Source of the DNA: Polychytrium aggregatum
Lineage: Eukaryota > Chytridiomycota > Chytridiomycetes > Polychytriales
Direction: 5' to 3'
Assembly (NCBI RefSeq): GCF_025602895.1
Contig: NW_026516220.1
Location: 434,001-498,000 of the forward strand
Length of the DNA stretch: 64,000 nt
In this document: positions 11,701-22,045 of the stretch, piece after piece
Layout of the letters: every line of letters begins with the position of its first letter
Position numbering within the stretch: the stretch's first letter is position 1
Program-made: the position numbers and the translations under genes
The notes under the pieces: model-generated
The model's database searches: none
Seen by the model: the letters and a program-made list of their open reading frames with translations, nothing else
Told to the model about the DNA's origin: nothing

Positions 11701-11891
11701 CGTTGCCAGTGTACCACAAAGCCGATCTGCGCTTCCGCAAAGGCATTGGCGAGAAGCTGGTGCTGAGGATGTACGTCCAGCGCGAGCTGGGGCTCACAAA
11801 GGCGGCAACGGAGCCCAAGCGGGCGGTGCAGTTTGGTGCGCGGACAGCAAAGATGGAGCACGGACGCGAGGCAGGAACCGATCGGATCTGA
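8742..11891 (+). CDS. asparagine synthetase domain-containing protein (ASNSD1-like)
   Basis: A spliced gene. It starts [11 protein letters not shown], with Cys2 in the position of the Ntn-type glutamine amidotransferase nucleophile. It continues with the glutaminase-like fold (SFNGEIYGG near 9350, [13 protein letters not shown] near 9535) and then an ATP-pyrophosphatase domain with the P-loop-like SGGLD near 10533 and [16 protein letters not shown] near 11332. The C-terminal part reads VRFPFLDEG and then [12 protein letters not shown]. The order and these motifs match the ASNSD1/YML096W family rather than true asparagine synthetase. The family's biochemical role is not settled. Several introns are visible (for example about 9804-10150 and 10945-11290), but I did not fix every border. 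The low-complexity insert between the SGGLD core and the next motif is long, as in relatives. Confidence 0.85.
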
Positions 11892-12427
11892 AGCCGGCAC
11901 GGCATTGACCGAGGCAAGAAAGCGAGAATACACCCAGAAAGGCCCGGCATGGACATGGGCCGCGCGCGCAACACATGGGAGATGATGCTGATTTGAAATG
12001 CAACCGGTGCGGGGTGGGCTGTGGCACGCAAGTCGCAAGAGAAGGCTGGTGGTGGCAAAACAAATTGCGACTCTGGCATGGGAAGCCACAGCAGTGACGA
12101 TGGAAGTGAGAACGGACGGAGGTATACGGCAACCGCACCAGCAACCACGTCGGCAACTACACCAGCAACCACGTCGGCAACTACACCAGCAACCGCACCA
12201 GCAACCGCACGAGTAACTGCGCGGCAATACCCCTGTCGATCCCGCGCAGCCGGCCCATCGGAGCGACATCGTGCGCCACCCGACACGTGTCGTCTGTGCG
12301 ACAAGGCGCGTGCCGTCATGGGAATTCCCCCCGGCGCAACGGCGCGGGAAGAACGACATAAATCCATCTCCCCTCTCCCATCGCCGGCCCGGCTCTCCAT
12401 CCCTTTCTGTCGACACCCATCCCAGCA
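11892..12427. other. intergenic region with ACC/CAGCAA-type repeats
   Basis: Between about 12130 and 12215 short units of the type CCACGTCGGCAACTACACCAG recur imperfectly. This open stretch (translated Ala-Thr rich) probably precedes the amidohydrolase start. A few ATGs in the later coding frame exist here (for example 12318), so part of it could be 5' coding sequence. Confidence 0.35.
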
Positions 12428-15400
12428 ATGTCCTCCAGACGAGCCGAGCGCGTCCCGCTCCTCGACGACGACGAAGACGAGGACACCCGCTCTCCCTCCA
12501 TTCGTCCCGCGACATCGCCCTTGGTACACCCAACGCCGATCCCAGCTTCTGCTGGCCTTCCTGGCTGCCCTGATCTTCCTCGCCATCACCCCATTTGTGC
12601 TCCATGCCCATCTCGACTCGATCGACCATCCTCCGACCCTGAGCTCGCTCGGTCTCCCCGAAGAGGCCTTCGAAGCCGGCCTGCGTCGCTGCCTTGCTCT
12701 TGATCCTGCCCAGAAGCAGATCCAGGACAGGCTCGCCGAGCCCCGTGCCTCCAACCCTCGCTTCCCGGCCGACAGCAAGCCCACCTCCCCCAAGGATGGT
12801 GGCGCCCTCGTCATCAAAAACGCCCTGATCTGGGATGGCGATGGCAACGTCATCCATAACGCCACCCTGGCTCTCTACCGTGGTCTGATCCAGGCCGTCA
12901 ACCCCAGCACCGACGAGCTGCATCACTTTGTCCAGTCCCTGCAAGACGACGAACCCGTTGCTTATCTCGATGTCGAGGGTCGCTACGTCACCCCGGGTAT
13001 CGTTGATCAGCATTCCCACATTGGCACAGACTCGTGGCCATCGCTCTGGGGTCATTCCGACACCAACGAAATGAGCGGACCCACGCTGCCGCAGATGCGC
13101 TCGCTTGACTCGTTCAACTCCTTTGACGACGCCATCGGCGTTGTTCATTCGGTAAGGCGTCCGGCTCCTGAAGGGGGCGACTCGTAAGGGTACATCTCTA
13201 GTCCGATCAGCAGGTGCCTAGCCACGAGCTGGTTTGATCAGATCGGTGCGAATACAGCCATCCAGATCGCATGCATGGGGAGGCGTTGCTTGGATTACCG
13301 CCACCGATCGGGCTGGCGCAGTATCGTCAGAGCGAGCGAGCGGCTGCCGAGACGTGGATCTAACGAGGCTTTGGAGTTCGGTATCGCAGCTGACGAGTTC
13401 CGGCCTGCTTCCAGGGCGGTGTCACCACCTCGCTTGTCCTTCCTGGCTCCGGAAACCTCATGGGCGGCGAGGCATACGTGTAAGTACGGAGCATCGGAGC
13501 CATAGCCATAGCCATAGCCATAGCCATAGCCATAGCCATAGCCATAGCCATAGCCATAGCCATAGCCATAGCCATAGCCATAGCCATAGCCATAGCCACC
13601 GAGACTGCTCCTGGACCAGACCCCAAATCCCAGGGCCCAGAAACTGTTCCGCTGACTTTGTGCAACTTTTCTGCCAGCTTCAAGCTCCGCCGCACTCCCA
13701 GCAACAACTCCGAGGAAATGCTCATCAACTACAATATGAAATCCGGCGACGGAAAGCAATGGCGATGGATGAAAATGGCTTGCGGCGAGAACCCCAAGCG
13801 CTCCTATGGCCCGCGCACCATGCCCTTCTCCCGTATGGGCGAGGCTTGGCTCTTCCGTGAAAAGTTCGAGGCCGCCCAAAAGCTCAAGGATGTCCAGGAC
13901 GACTGGTGCGCTGTTGCCTCCGAGGCTCGCCGCCGCTTCGGACGATCGGCCCACCGCGTCGTCAGTTCGCGCTTCCCCGAGGACCTCAAGCTCGAGAGCT
14001 TGGTTGCTCTCCTTCGCGGCGATGTCGGCCTCAACGTCCACTGCTACGAGGTTGGTCTCCTTTCCCGATGCCTTGTGTGGTCGAGTTCGCAAACGCTTCA
14101 GACAACAAAGCTAATCTCCTGTGCTTGCTTGTTTGGGCGTTAGACTCATGACCTCCAAATGATGATTCGCAACTCGCACGAGTTTGGCTTCAAGATCCGC
14201 ACGTTCCACCACGCAACCTCCGCCTGGCTCCTCGGCACTGAGCTGGCCAAGGAAAACATCTCCGTGGCTATCTTTGTGAGTCTTGAGGCTGCAATCGAGT
14301 AGCAGTGGAGAGGGGGGGGAGCAGGGACTTGCTAACCACTGTGGCCATCCCTGCCTGCGGTCGTTGCTTGCTGTTTTCTTACGTCGTCCTCTCTGGACCA
14401 TGCTCGGTTCGTTGCTCTTTCTGTCTCGCTCGTGCTGTCACTGCCAGTCTGATCACTGGGCATACAAAACCGAGGCGTACCAAGGCTCGCTCCACGCCGG
14501 CAAGATCCTGGCTGACCACGGCGTCCAAGTCGCCTACAAGAGTGACCATCCCGTCCTCAACTCGCAGGTTCGATGCCGCCTGTTGCTTTGGTGTTGAGCT
14601 GGGTTCACCCCGGTCCCGCGCAGAGGCTTGCTTGCATCGTCAGCGTGCATCTCACCCCACCTGGCAAGGCAGTCCTCTAAACGGCCATCCCCCCCGGTCC
14701 TCTTCAGCACCTTCTCTATCAAGCTGCCAAGGGACACCACTTTGGCTTGCCCGCACACTTGGCCTTTGCGGCGGTCACTTCGGTGCCGGCCGATCGCCTG
14801 GGTCTTGGCTGGCGAATCGGTCGACTCAAGCCCGGATACGATGCCGATGTTGTTGTCTGGGACAGGTATGCCCTCTGCCGTGCGTTGCTGAAGGACCAAA
14901 ATCTCGCTCGCTGAGCAAGCTGTCTGCTCCGCCGCTGCTTGCCTCCTCGTTCTGGCTCAGGACGCCCTTCACTGGCACTCTGCTCCCTCTCTACCGAGGC
15001 TTCTAATACCTCACCATTTCATTCCAGAAACCCCCTGGAGCTTGGCGCTCATCCTCTCAGGGTCTACACCGATGGCTTCGAGACTTTCTCGCTCGACTTT
15101 ACTCCTCCTCCGAGCTCCCTCGAGGTGATCAAGCCCCAGATGACGGTCCGTCCGTCTAGCACCTCGTGCCAGCCCCAGTCCTCCCACTACAGCTTGGTCA
15201 ACATTGGGCGCCTCTATGCCAACGAATCCACTGTCCTCCGGGATGCAGTTGTGGTGACTGTGGATGGAGTCATCACCTGCCTCGGCCGCAAGAACGACTG
15301 CAAGCTCGAAGGCGATGTCTACGATCTCAAGGGTGGCGTCGTGATCCCGGTGAGTAAGCTTGTTCGATGACGCAGCAGGCTCCGACGGCAAAAATCGAGC

Positions 15401-17087
15401 CTGAAGCGCAAGGGTTGGATGACGTTATTAGCTCAAGCACCTCGCGGCGATTGCCTCCCCCTCCCCGCTCGTGGCTTTGTCGTGTCCAAAGTGCTGCTTG
15501 TTTCTTACCATGTCGTTTCCATCGCAAACCAGGGCATCATTGCCGCAAACGTCCGAACTGGCTTGGAGGAGATTCCTTCTGAGAGCGATACCAAGGATGG
15601 CGAGTCGACGGGCTACCCCTTCGAAGAGCGATCTCAGTGGCTCCGCGCCGTTGACGGTCTCACACTCGGTGACTCCAAGGTTAGGACGGTCTTGCGGAAC
15701 GCTGGTACGTGTGCAGATGACTCCATGTCCCAAATGCCATATACGCCAATCACCGACACTGATGGCAGCTGAGCAACCGAACAGTCGAGCGTCTCCTGCG
15801 ATCCTGGCTAATGCAAGAAAACATTGTGACTGCCGCCAGGCATTTTGACTGCCGTTACTGCTCCGGAGGCTCCCGGTGTCTTCCAGGGCCTGAGCGTCGC
15901 CTATCGAACCACAACCGAGAGTAAGTTTACTGCTCGCGTAGCTGCTGCAGCTCCATGCCCACCCCGTTGCTGCATCGCATGCGCATCTGTACTCTCTGGA
16001 TCCAGCTGCGGCGGTGTCGGGCCATCGAGCCATCGAGATTGAGTTGGGCGTTAACATGAACTGTTACTGACCAATCTGGGATCTCACATGTGCTTGGTTC
16101 TGATCGTGCAATAGACCTTGTTGGCTCTGTTGTTCAAGAGGAAGCTGCTGTCCACGCCCGCATCGGCAACGCAGCCAAGGTCGACGGGCCAGAGGGCTCT
16201 GTTACGGGACAGATTGCCAAGTTGCGTCGCGTTTTGGAGAAGGGCAACAACCCACTGGAGCGAGTCCAGAGCGGCCAGCTGCCGTTCCTCATCGAGGTGA
16301 GACTGATGCCGTCGTGCTCGCAGGAGACCAGTGCTCAAGAGGAGGGAATTGTGTGAGCGCGGTGCTGGATCTCAGGGAGTGCCAGTGACTGAAGCAGCCG
16401 GGGCAAGCCAGTATCAAGAAAGCAGTGCCCCGCAGGTAACTAACGGGTATCGCTGTGTCCCGTGGCCACAATCATGGCTTGGGGAAACAATTGTGCACCT
16501 GCTGTCTATGCGATCCATCTGGTCAGGCGCACTCCGCGAGCGACATTCTCCGCATCATTGCTCTCAAGAAGGCCGAGGAGACCAAGAAACCCGAAGCACC
16601 GGCGATCACAAACTGGGTCATCGTCGGCGGTGCTGAGGCCTGGTCTGTTGCCGCCGAGCTTGCCGAGGCCCAGGTCAGCGTGATCTTGCAGCCCGCCCGC
16701 TGCACACCCGGCCAGTGGGAGACTCGCAAGTGCCGCCCAACCGGCAGCCGCCCGACGGGGCCCGAGATCCTCAAGCAGCACCAGGTCAACTTTGTTCTCG
16801 CTAGCGTTGACATGGCGCACGAGCTCATCTGGGAAGCCGGCTGGGTCAAGGGCGACTCGACCCTGAACCTCTTTAGCGACATTGACGCCATCGGACTGGT
16901 CACTTGGAAGGTTGCCGATGTCTTTGGCCTCGGCAACGCCACAGCTCTCAACCAGAGCGTTGGCCGCATTGTCCCGGGCTTCCGCAACCAGCTCATTGCC
17001 TTCAACGGCGATCCTCTCCAACTCAAGAGCGAGATCCAGATCATTGCCGACGGCACCTCTCTGCAGTGCTTCCCCCAGCAAGTCTGA
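12428..17087 (+). CDS. large membrane-anchored amidohydrolase (CE9-like)
   Basis: A multi-exon gene of the metallo-dependent hydrolase (amidohydrolase) superfamily. It resembles the ~900-residue fungal proteins usually called carbohydrate esterase family 9. A membrane anchor ([19 protein letters not shown], about 12546-12602) precedes the catalytic part. [19 protein letters not shown] (about 12988-13045) holds the HxH metal motif. Downstream are [46 protein letters not shown] with the active-site Asp, and [15 protein letters not shown] second beta-domain half follows ([14 protein letters not shown]). Introns include about 13151-13415, 13482-13676 (filled by a hexamer repeat), 14050-14143, 14275-14451 and several after 14570. 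The N terminus is unclear. [19 protein letters not shown] from the ATG at 12428 looks like a type II cytosolic tail, but it is one base out of frame with the anchor. An in-frame alternative starts at 12318. A 22-base GT-AG gap at 12524-12545 would restore the frame but is too short for a normal intron. Confidence 0.8.
13501..13596. repeat. (CATAGC)16 hexamer array inside an intron
   Basis: Sixteen perfect copies of a 6-base unit fill half of the intron between GGEAYV and [11 protein letters not shown] of the amidohydrolase gene. The array reads Ser-His on one strand and Tyr-Gly on the other without stops, but it sits between clear splice sites (GTAAGT at 13482, CCAG at about 13676). I treat it as noncoding. 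Confidence 0.9.
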
Positions 17088-18222
17088 GGACTGACCCCCC
17101 CCCTCGGGCTTTGTCACAGGCAAAGACAAAGCAAGGGGAGAGAGCAGAGGAGAGCATTTCCGCTGGTTGTCGAGGCACTATCTTCCTGTGCTCCTCCTGG
17201 GTTCACTCTCTCTCTTTGCACGATTCAACGGCCTCGTAATTTGGGTACAATACTCCCTCGCCTACCGCCTGCACCCCCCCCCCTCTTTACACACAACGAC
17301 AATACGAAATAAACCCCTGCAGACGGCAATTGAGACACATGAAGGAACTGGAATCTCTCAGACAGAGCGAGTGGAGGTGGGTGATGCGAATCACAACCGG
17401 GTCCCCCCTCGAGCTGGAGGTAGAGAATCCCTCGAGTCGGAAGCAAAGAATCCAGGCACGCCACCGGGCTTTCATTGGGTACCACCATAGGGCAGAACGC
17501 ATATGGAGACTCACAGACTGACAGGAGGAATCCCTTCCTCCCGCCACCTCCAAAAAGCTGCATCCATAACACACAGGACGCACATACATACACATACATA
17601 CATACATATAGACACATCGAAAAGTACATACAACAATTCAGGAATTGTGAGCAAAACACGATGCTGATGGACAACGAAGCGCTGCTGCTGTCCATCAGCG
17701 GACAAGGAAGTGCTGCTCACAGATTCCAATGAGCGCGGAGTAAAAAGAGAAACAACGAGATGAAAGAAAAAGCCAGCAAGATCAGAATAGCATCAAGAAA
17801 GAGAGAGAGAGAGAGAGAGCAATGTGAGCCATATCAGCAGAAAAGTAATAACAACAACGGAGAACAAAAACAGCAGAGCAGCGAAGAATGAAACTGAGAC
17901 AAATCGTGCAAGAGTGCGAGTGCGAGGATACTGGGGGGGGGGTCATGCGTGTGCGTGTGCGTATGGGAAACGTGCAATCAGAGAAACCGAGATGACCAGA
18001 TGGAGGAGACGATCGTGCAGGGCGGCACGGGTATGAGACATCCCAGGCCCATGCTCATTGCCCAGACCCAAGACCCAAGGACCCACGATCTGCACAGCCA
18101 GCTGAAGCAGAGACAAGGCCATCACCACCACCATCACCACCATCACCACCACCGACAGTTAGGGCAAGTGGGCAAGAGGGGAGGGAGAGAGCGGCCGTTG
18201 CCGCACGGACGGCCTTGCTTGG
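17088..18222. other. convergent intergenic region with simple repeats
   Basis: It lies between the amidohydrolase stop and the stop of the minus-strand zinc-finger gene. It contains (CATA)-type repeats near 17580-17613, a (GA)9-10 run at 17800-17819, a G8 run near 17932, and CAC/CAT triplets at about 18123-18153. No gene is supported. It probably holds two 3' UTRs. Confidence 0.5.
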
Positions 18223-19783
18223 CTACCGTTGGTGCTTGTGCAAGAGTTGGGATATGGAGTGGTTGTTGACATGGCGGTTGAGGTCGGCCAGCCTGCAGAC
18301 GGTATCGTTTCGTCGAAAGAACCGGCAACACGAGTCAGTATCCTTTGATTCGCATCAGCAGCAGCATGATGCACGAATGGAGGGGAGGGAGCAAACAGCA
18401 GCGCCATTGAATCGAGTTGAATACGGTCCAATTTCGTCCAAGATAGTGCATAGGCTCCTACCTGAAGAACGATGCGCCGCATGGCCGGCACCAGAACTGC
18501 TTCTCGCGGCCGGCATCGTGGATCTTCAAGTGCTGATCCCGGTTCCAGCGACGCGTGAACTGGCGGTTGCAAACGTGGCAGTTGAACTGGGGTGGCTCGG
18601 CTATCTTGGGCTTGCGGAGCGCTGCATCAAAGCCTCTGGCATGCAACAGATGTGGAGGCGGCGGCGGCGGCGGCGGCGGTGGAGGTGGCGGATACATCCG
18701 AGGGGCCCCGCCAGGGCCGACATCGAACGGCGTGCGAGAATCAGGGGACAGCAGCTGGGATTGGGGTCCAGGGCGATTGCGGTGTCCGTGGGAATAGGGC
18801 AGATCCAGTCGACGGCCATCGGCAAAGCCCGAGGCAGAGAGGGGCAGCTGGTTCGCATGGCCGCCCAAGAACGAAGCGCCAGGCATGCCGATGCCGGGTC
18901 TGGGTCTGGGCTCAGAAAGAGACATGGATCTGGATCGGATGGGCAGCGTCGGTGACGGCGAGAGCGGCAGCGAGCGAGACCCACCCGGTGGAGGCAAGAT
19001 GGGCATCGACGGGCGCCGGCGTTCGATAGAGGCTTGTGGAGGCTGCGGATGAGAATGGCCCGGGTGGTCTATGGGGCGGCCGATTCCGGGCTGGCCAGGC
19101 GGTAGCTGCTTTGCGTGGACCGCGGAAGTAGATCCCGGATAGGCACCCGTAAAGTCTCGGTTGGAAACCGACGAGGGCTGCGGGGCGGGCTGGCGATTGC
19201 GTGGCGAAGGGGGTGACAGCCTCTGTGTCGATGGAGGGTGTGCAGGCACAGTGTGCTTGAAGCGTTTGGCAGAATCCCAGTGCGCCGGGAGATGCTGGGG
19301 GTCGCCATGCGGCGAGTCGAGCTCGTACTTTCGCTTGAGCAGGTCCTGTTGGGGGTGGTACTGCGACGAAGGGTACTCGGGCGATCGACGGGGGGGCTGA
19401 GGCGGCTGGAGATGGCCATGGCCGAGAGTGGTCAGCGGCCGGGACGCAGGGACAGGAGGGGAGACTTGCGAGGCAGGATGAGGAGGACGAGGGTGCTGAG
19501 ACGGGTGCAAAGGCTGTGATTGCTGAGGCGGGTGCGACTGTTGAGATGGGGCCGGCAGAGCCTGGTCCCGACCAAAGATGGAGGGGAGCGATATCGAGCT
19601 GGGTTGGGCCTGGGGCGGGACCTGGGGATGGGTGGCAGGCGGCATACTGTGCCGGGCCGAATACGGCGGCGATGTCACCGACAGAGTTGCCGGTTGCCGG
19701 GGCAGACTGGGAACAATCGATGACAGGGGCGGGAGCGACTCCATCACGGCAGCATGGGCTGGTGGGGGAAGCAGGCGAAGCAA
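18223..19783 (-). CDS. C2H2 zinc-finger transcription regulator
   Basis: A two-exon gene. Exon 1 runs from the start down to 18462, the intron covers 18293-18461, and exon 2 ends at the TAG at 18223-18225. The long N-terminal part is rich in Pro, Ser, Gln and His with a run of 13 Pro, typical of a disordered regulatory region. The only folded part is at the C terminus: finger 1 FNCHVCNRQFTRRWNRDQH (ending H-x3-H) and finger 2 FWCRPCGASFF. Finger 2 is completed only by splicing, which gives a textbook C-x2-C-x12-H-x3-H spacing ending in NRHVNNH. This agreement is my reason for the chosen splice sites. A DNA-binding regulator role is inferred from the fingers; no specific orthologue is recognised. 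The start may be the Met at 19783 or at 19744 (MESLPPLSS). Confidence 0.75.
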
Positions 19784-20862
19784 GCTGGTGTTGCGATCCA
19801 GCAGGAGGGAAGGGGGTGGGCAACGACCGGATTAGGGGCGGTGCAGCTGGATACAGGAAGCCGGCGATACGGAACCGAAGACACCAGCCAGGCGACGGTT
19901 GTTCTTGAGGAAGGCAAGCGCTATGGAGTTTGGCCGCGACGAGGGGGCAACGGCGGTGTGTCTGGGGAGGTTGTGGGAAGGGCGAGGGCTGGCCGAGGGC
20001 TGGCCCGTGAAGCAGGACACTGGCGGGTGGGTGAAGGACGGGAAGAAAGAGAGGGGCCAGGAGAAGGAGGCACAGACGAAGGAGGGGGAGAAGCGCCAGC
20101 GCCGGATGCTATATACTGGGAACGAAGGTGGGAATGGCCAGACCAGGGCCGAGCGGGATTTGGGGGAGCGAAAGGAAGGAGAAATCCGCGAGAAGATATG
20201 CGGGTCGGCGCGGGATGGGAAAGAGCCGACCAGGCAAGCAGAGCAGGGCAGAGCAGAGGGAAGAGCAGAGAGGGTAGAACAGAGGGGACGAGAGGAGAAA
20301 AAGAGAAAGGACACGGACGACGGATGGGTCGTCGCAGATATGGAGCCAGAGCAAAGGGGAGAAAGGCAGCAGGACGGCACAGGCGAGAGGGCAGCAGGGC
20401 GGTACAAGCGAGCAGCGCCGCCACAAAATAAGGAGGCCGATGAGAGGCCGATGGGAGGGGGAGAACAACAGAATCACGGCGGACGGACAAGCAATTTTCA
20501 GGCTGAGGGCACCGGGGCAGCCCAGCAGCAACACAACGGGAAAATCGGGAAAGGGCAGCGCAAATGGGAAAGGCAGTGGCCCAGGGAGACCCACCACCAA
20601 ACCGGGCAGACGGAGAACGTGGGGGGGGGGAGGCGTTGTGCTGAGTGCGGCGGGAGCGATGTTGTATGTTGGGTGGGAATGGGCGACGCGGAGGGATTTG
20701 GGGCAGCAGACCCGAAGGCGAGCCCGAGAGGAGCGATGGCAAGAGGAGCGACGGCGGTGTGGGCAGTGGTGGTGTGGGCAGTGGTGTGGGATGGTGGTGT
20801 GGGATGGTGGTGTGGGCAGTGGTGGTGTGAGGAATGGCACCCTCGAGGGCGAGTTCAGGCGA

Positions 20863-20976
20863 ATGGACAACATGGACAAGCAAATGGACAACATGGACAA
20901 GCATATGGACAACATGGACAAGCATATGGACAACATGGACAAGCATATGGACAACATGGACAAGCATATGGACAGG
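20863..20976. repeat. 21-bp minisatellite, about 5.5 copies
   Basis: The unit is ATGGACAACATGGACAAGCAT, repeated head to tail with almost no divergence. Each unit itself holds two ATGGACAA half-units. The period is a multiple of three, so one frame reads Met-Asp-Asn-Met-Asp-Lys-His repeatedly, but the flanks show no gene. Confidence 0.9.
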
Positions 20977-22007
20977 GCAGCGCTCCTGATGCAGACAAAC
21001 AGAGCGACGAGCTTGGTCGCCGTTACGACAGAACACGACAACACGAGCCGGCCGAGCAAGGGAACGGGCAGGCCGCGTGCTGGATGGGTGCGGGTGGTGC
21101 TGGAGGAGGGCAGGCAGGGTCGAGTGGAGTGGAGTGGGTGATCCGGCCGAGGGACATGATATGATGTGATGTGATGTACTGATGTGATGTGATATGATAT
21201 ACTAATGTGATATACTGATGTGATGTAGTATTCAGATGTGGTATAATATGATGGCGCCTGGCGTCGATGGCAATACGAGTTGATTCGCACAGCGCGGCCC
21301 ACAGAACAGAGCCAAGATGAAAATTTGCGACATGCGCTGTGCATGCCCGGCCAGGCGCACAGGCCGCGTGGTTGGTCCGGGTGGCTCTGCGGCCGCTGGG
21401 CAATTGGGGCTGGGCAGGGCCGGCGGCGCCACAAGGCAGCCATGTCGGCACCGGTCCAATCGCGGGGGCCGGGGGTCAGGAACGCGGCCAGGACAGGGGG
21501 ACAAGGGGCCACATGACGGACGGCGCGGGCGAGTGGCGGCATGGGCGCCTGTACGCCCGTGCTGTGCGCTGTGTGAGCCGGGCGCTGCTGAGCTGAGCTG
21601 AGCTGTGCTGTGGTGCTTTGTGCTGCACTGTGTGGTGCTGCAATGTGTGGTGCGCTGTCTCGTGGTGTTGTGTCATATTGGGCCGTGGTGCTGCACTGTG
21701 TGGTGCTGCACTGTGATGTTGTCAGCATGCTGTTGCTTTCTGGCCGCATCACACCACTCCATGAAGCCCACACACTCCATGATGCCCACAGCTCCATGAG
21801 ACCGCTGTGTATCGCTGTGGCAACCCGCCCGGTGCTGGGTCCTCGGCTGCTCGTGACTGCCTTGTCCCGCGACTCTGTCGGCGCCTGCACAGAGGTGCGC
21901 ACCAAGTGCCCAGGCCGATGCAGCAGTTTTGTCGCCCGGATGTCCACTCCTCGACACGTTCGCATCCGCACCATCTCAATGCTCGCCCGTGTCCCTCGCG
22001 CCTCTGC

Positions 22008-22008
<1 letters not shown>

Positions 22009-22044
<36 letters not shown>
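22009..22044. repeat. (CTG)12 trinucleotide run
   Basis: Twelve uninterrupted CTG units in the noncoding stretch upstream of CSN5. A shorter (CTG)7 lies near 26702-26725, inside the first intron of the CWC16 gene. Confidence 0.9.

Positions 22045-22045
<1 letters not shown>

Noticed and set aside
11579-13148. Long minus-strand frames opposite the amidohydrolase start
   Set aside because: Antisense of the membrane anchor and HxH exon; no domain on the minus strand.
20440-21164. Plus-strand frames with the repeated MDNMDKH peptide
   Set aside because: The repeat is a 21-bp minisatellite whose period is a multiple of three. The flanking translated sequence is low-complexity Gly/Arg with no gene-like splice sites.
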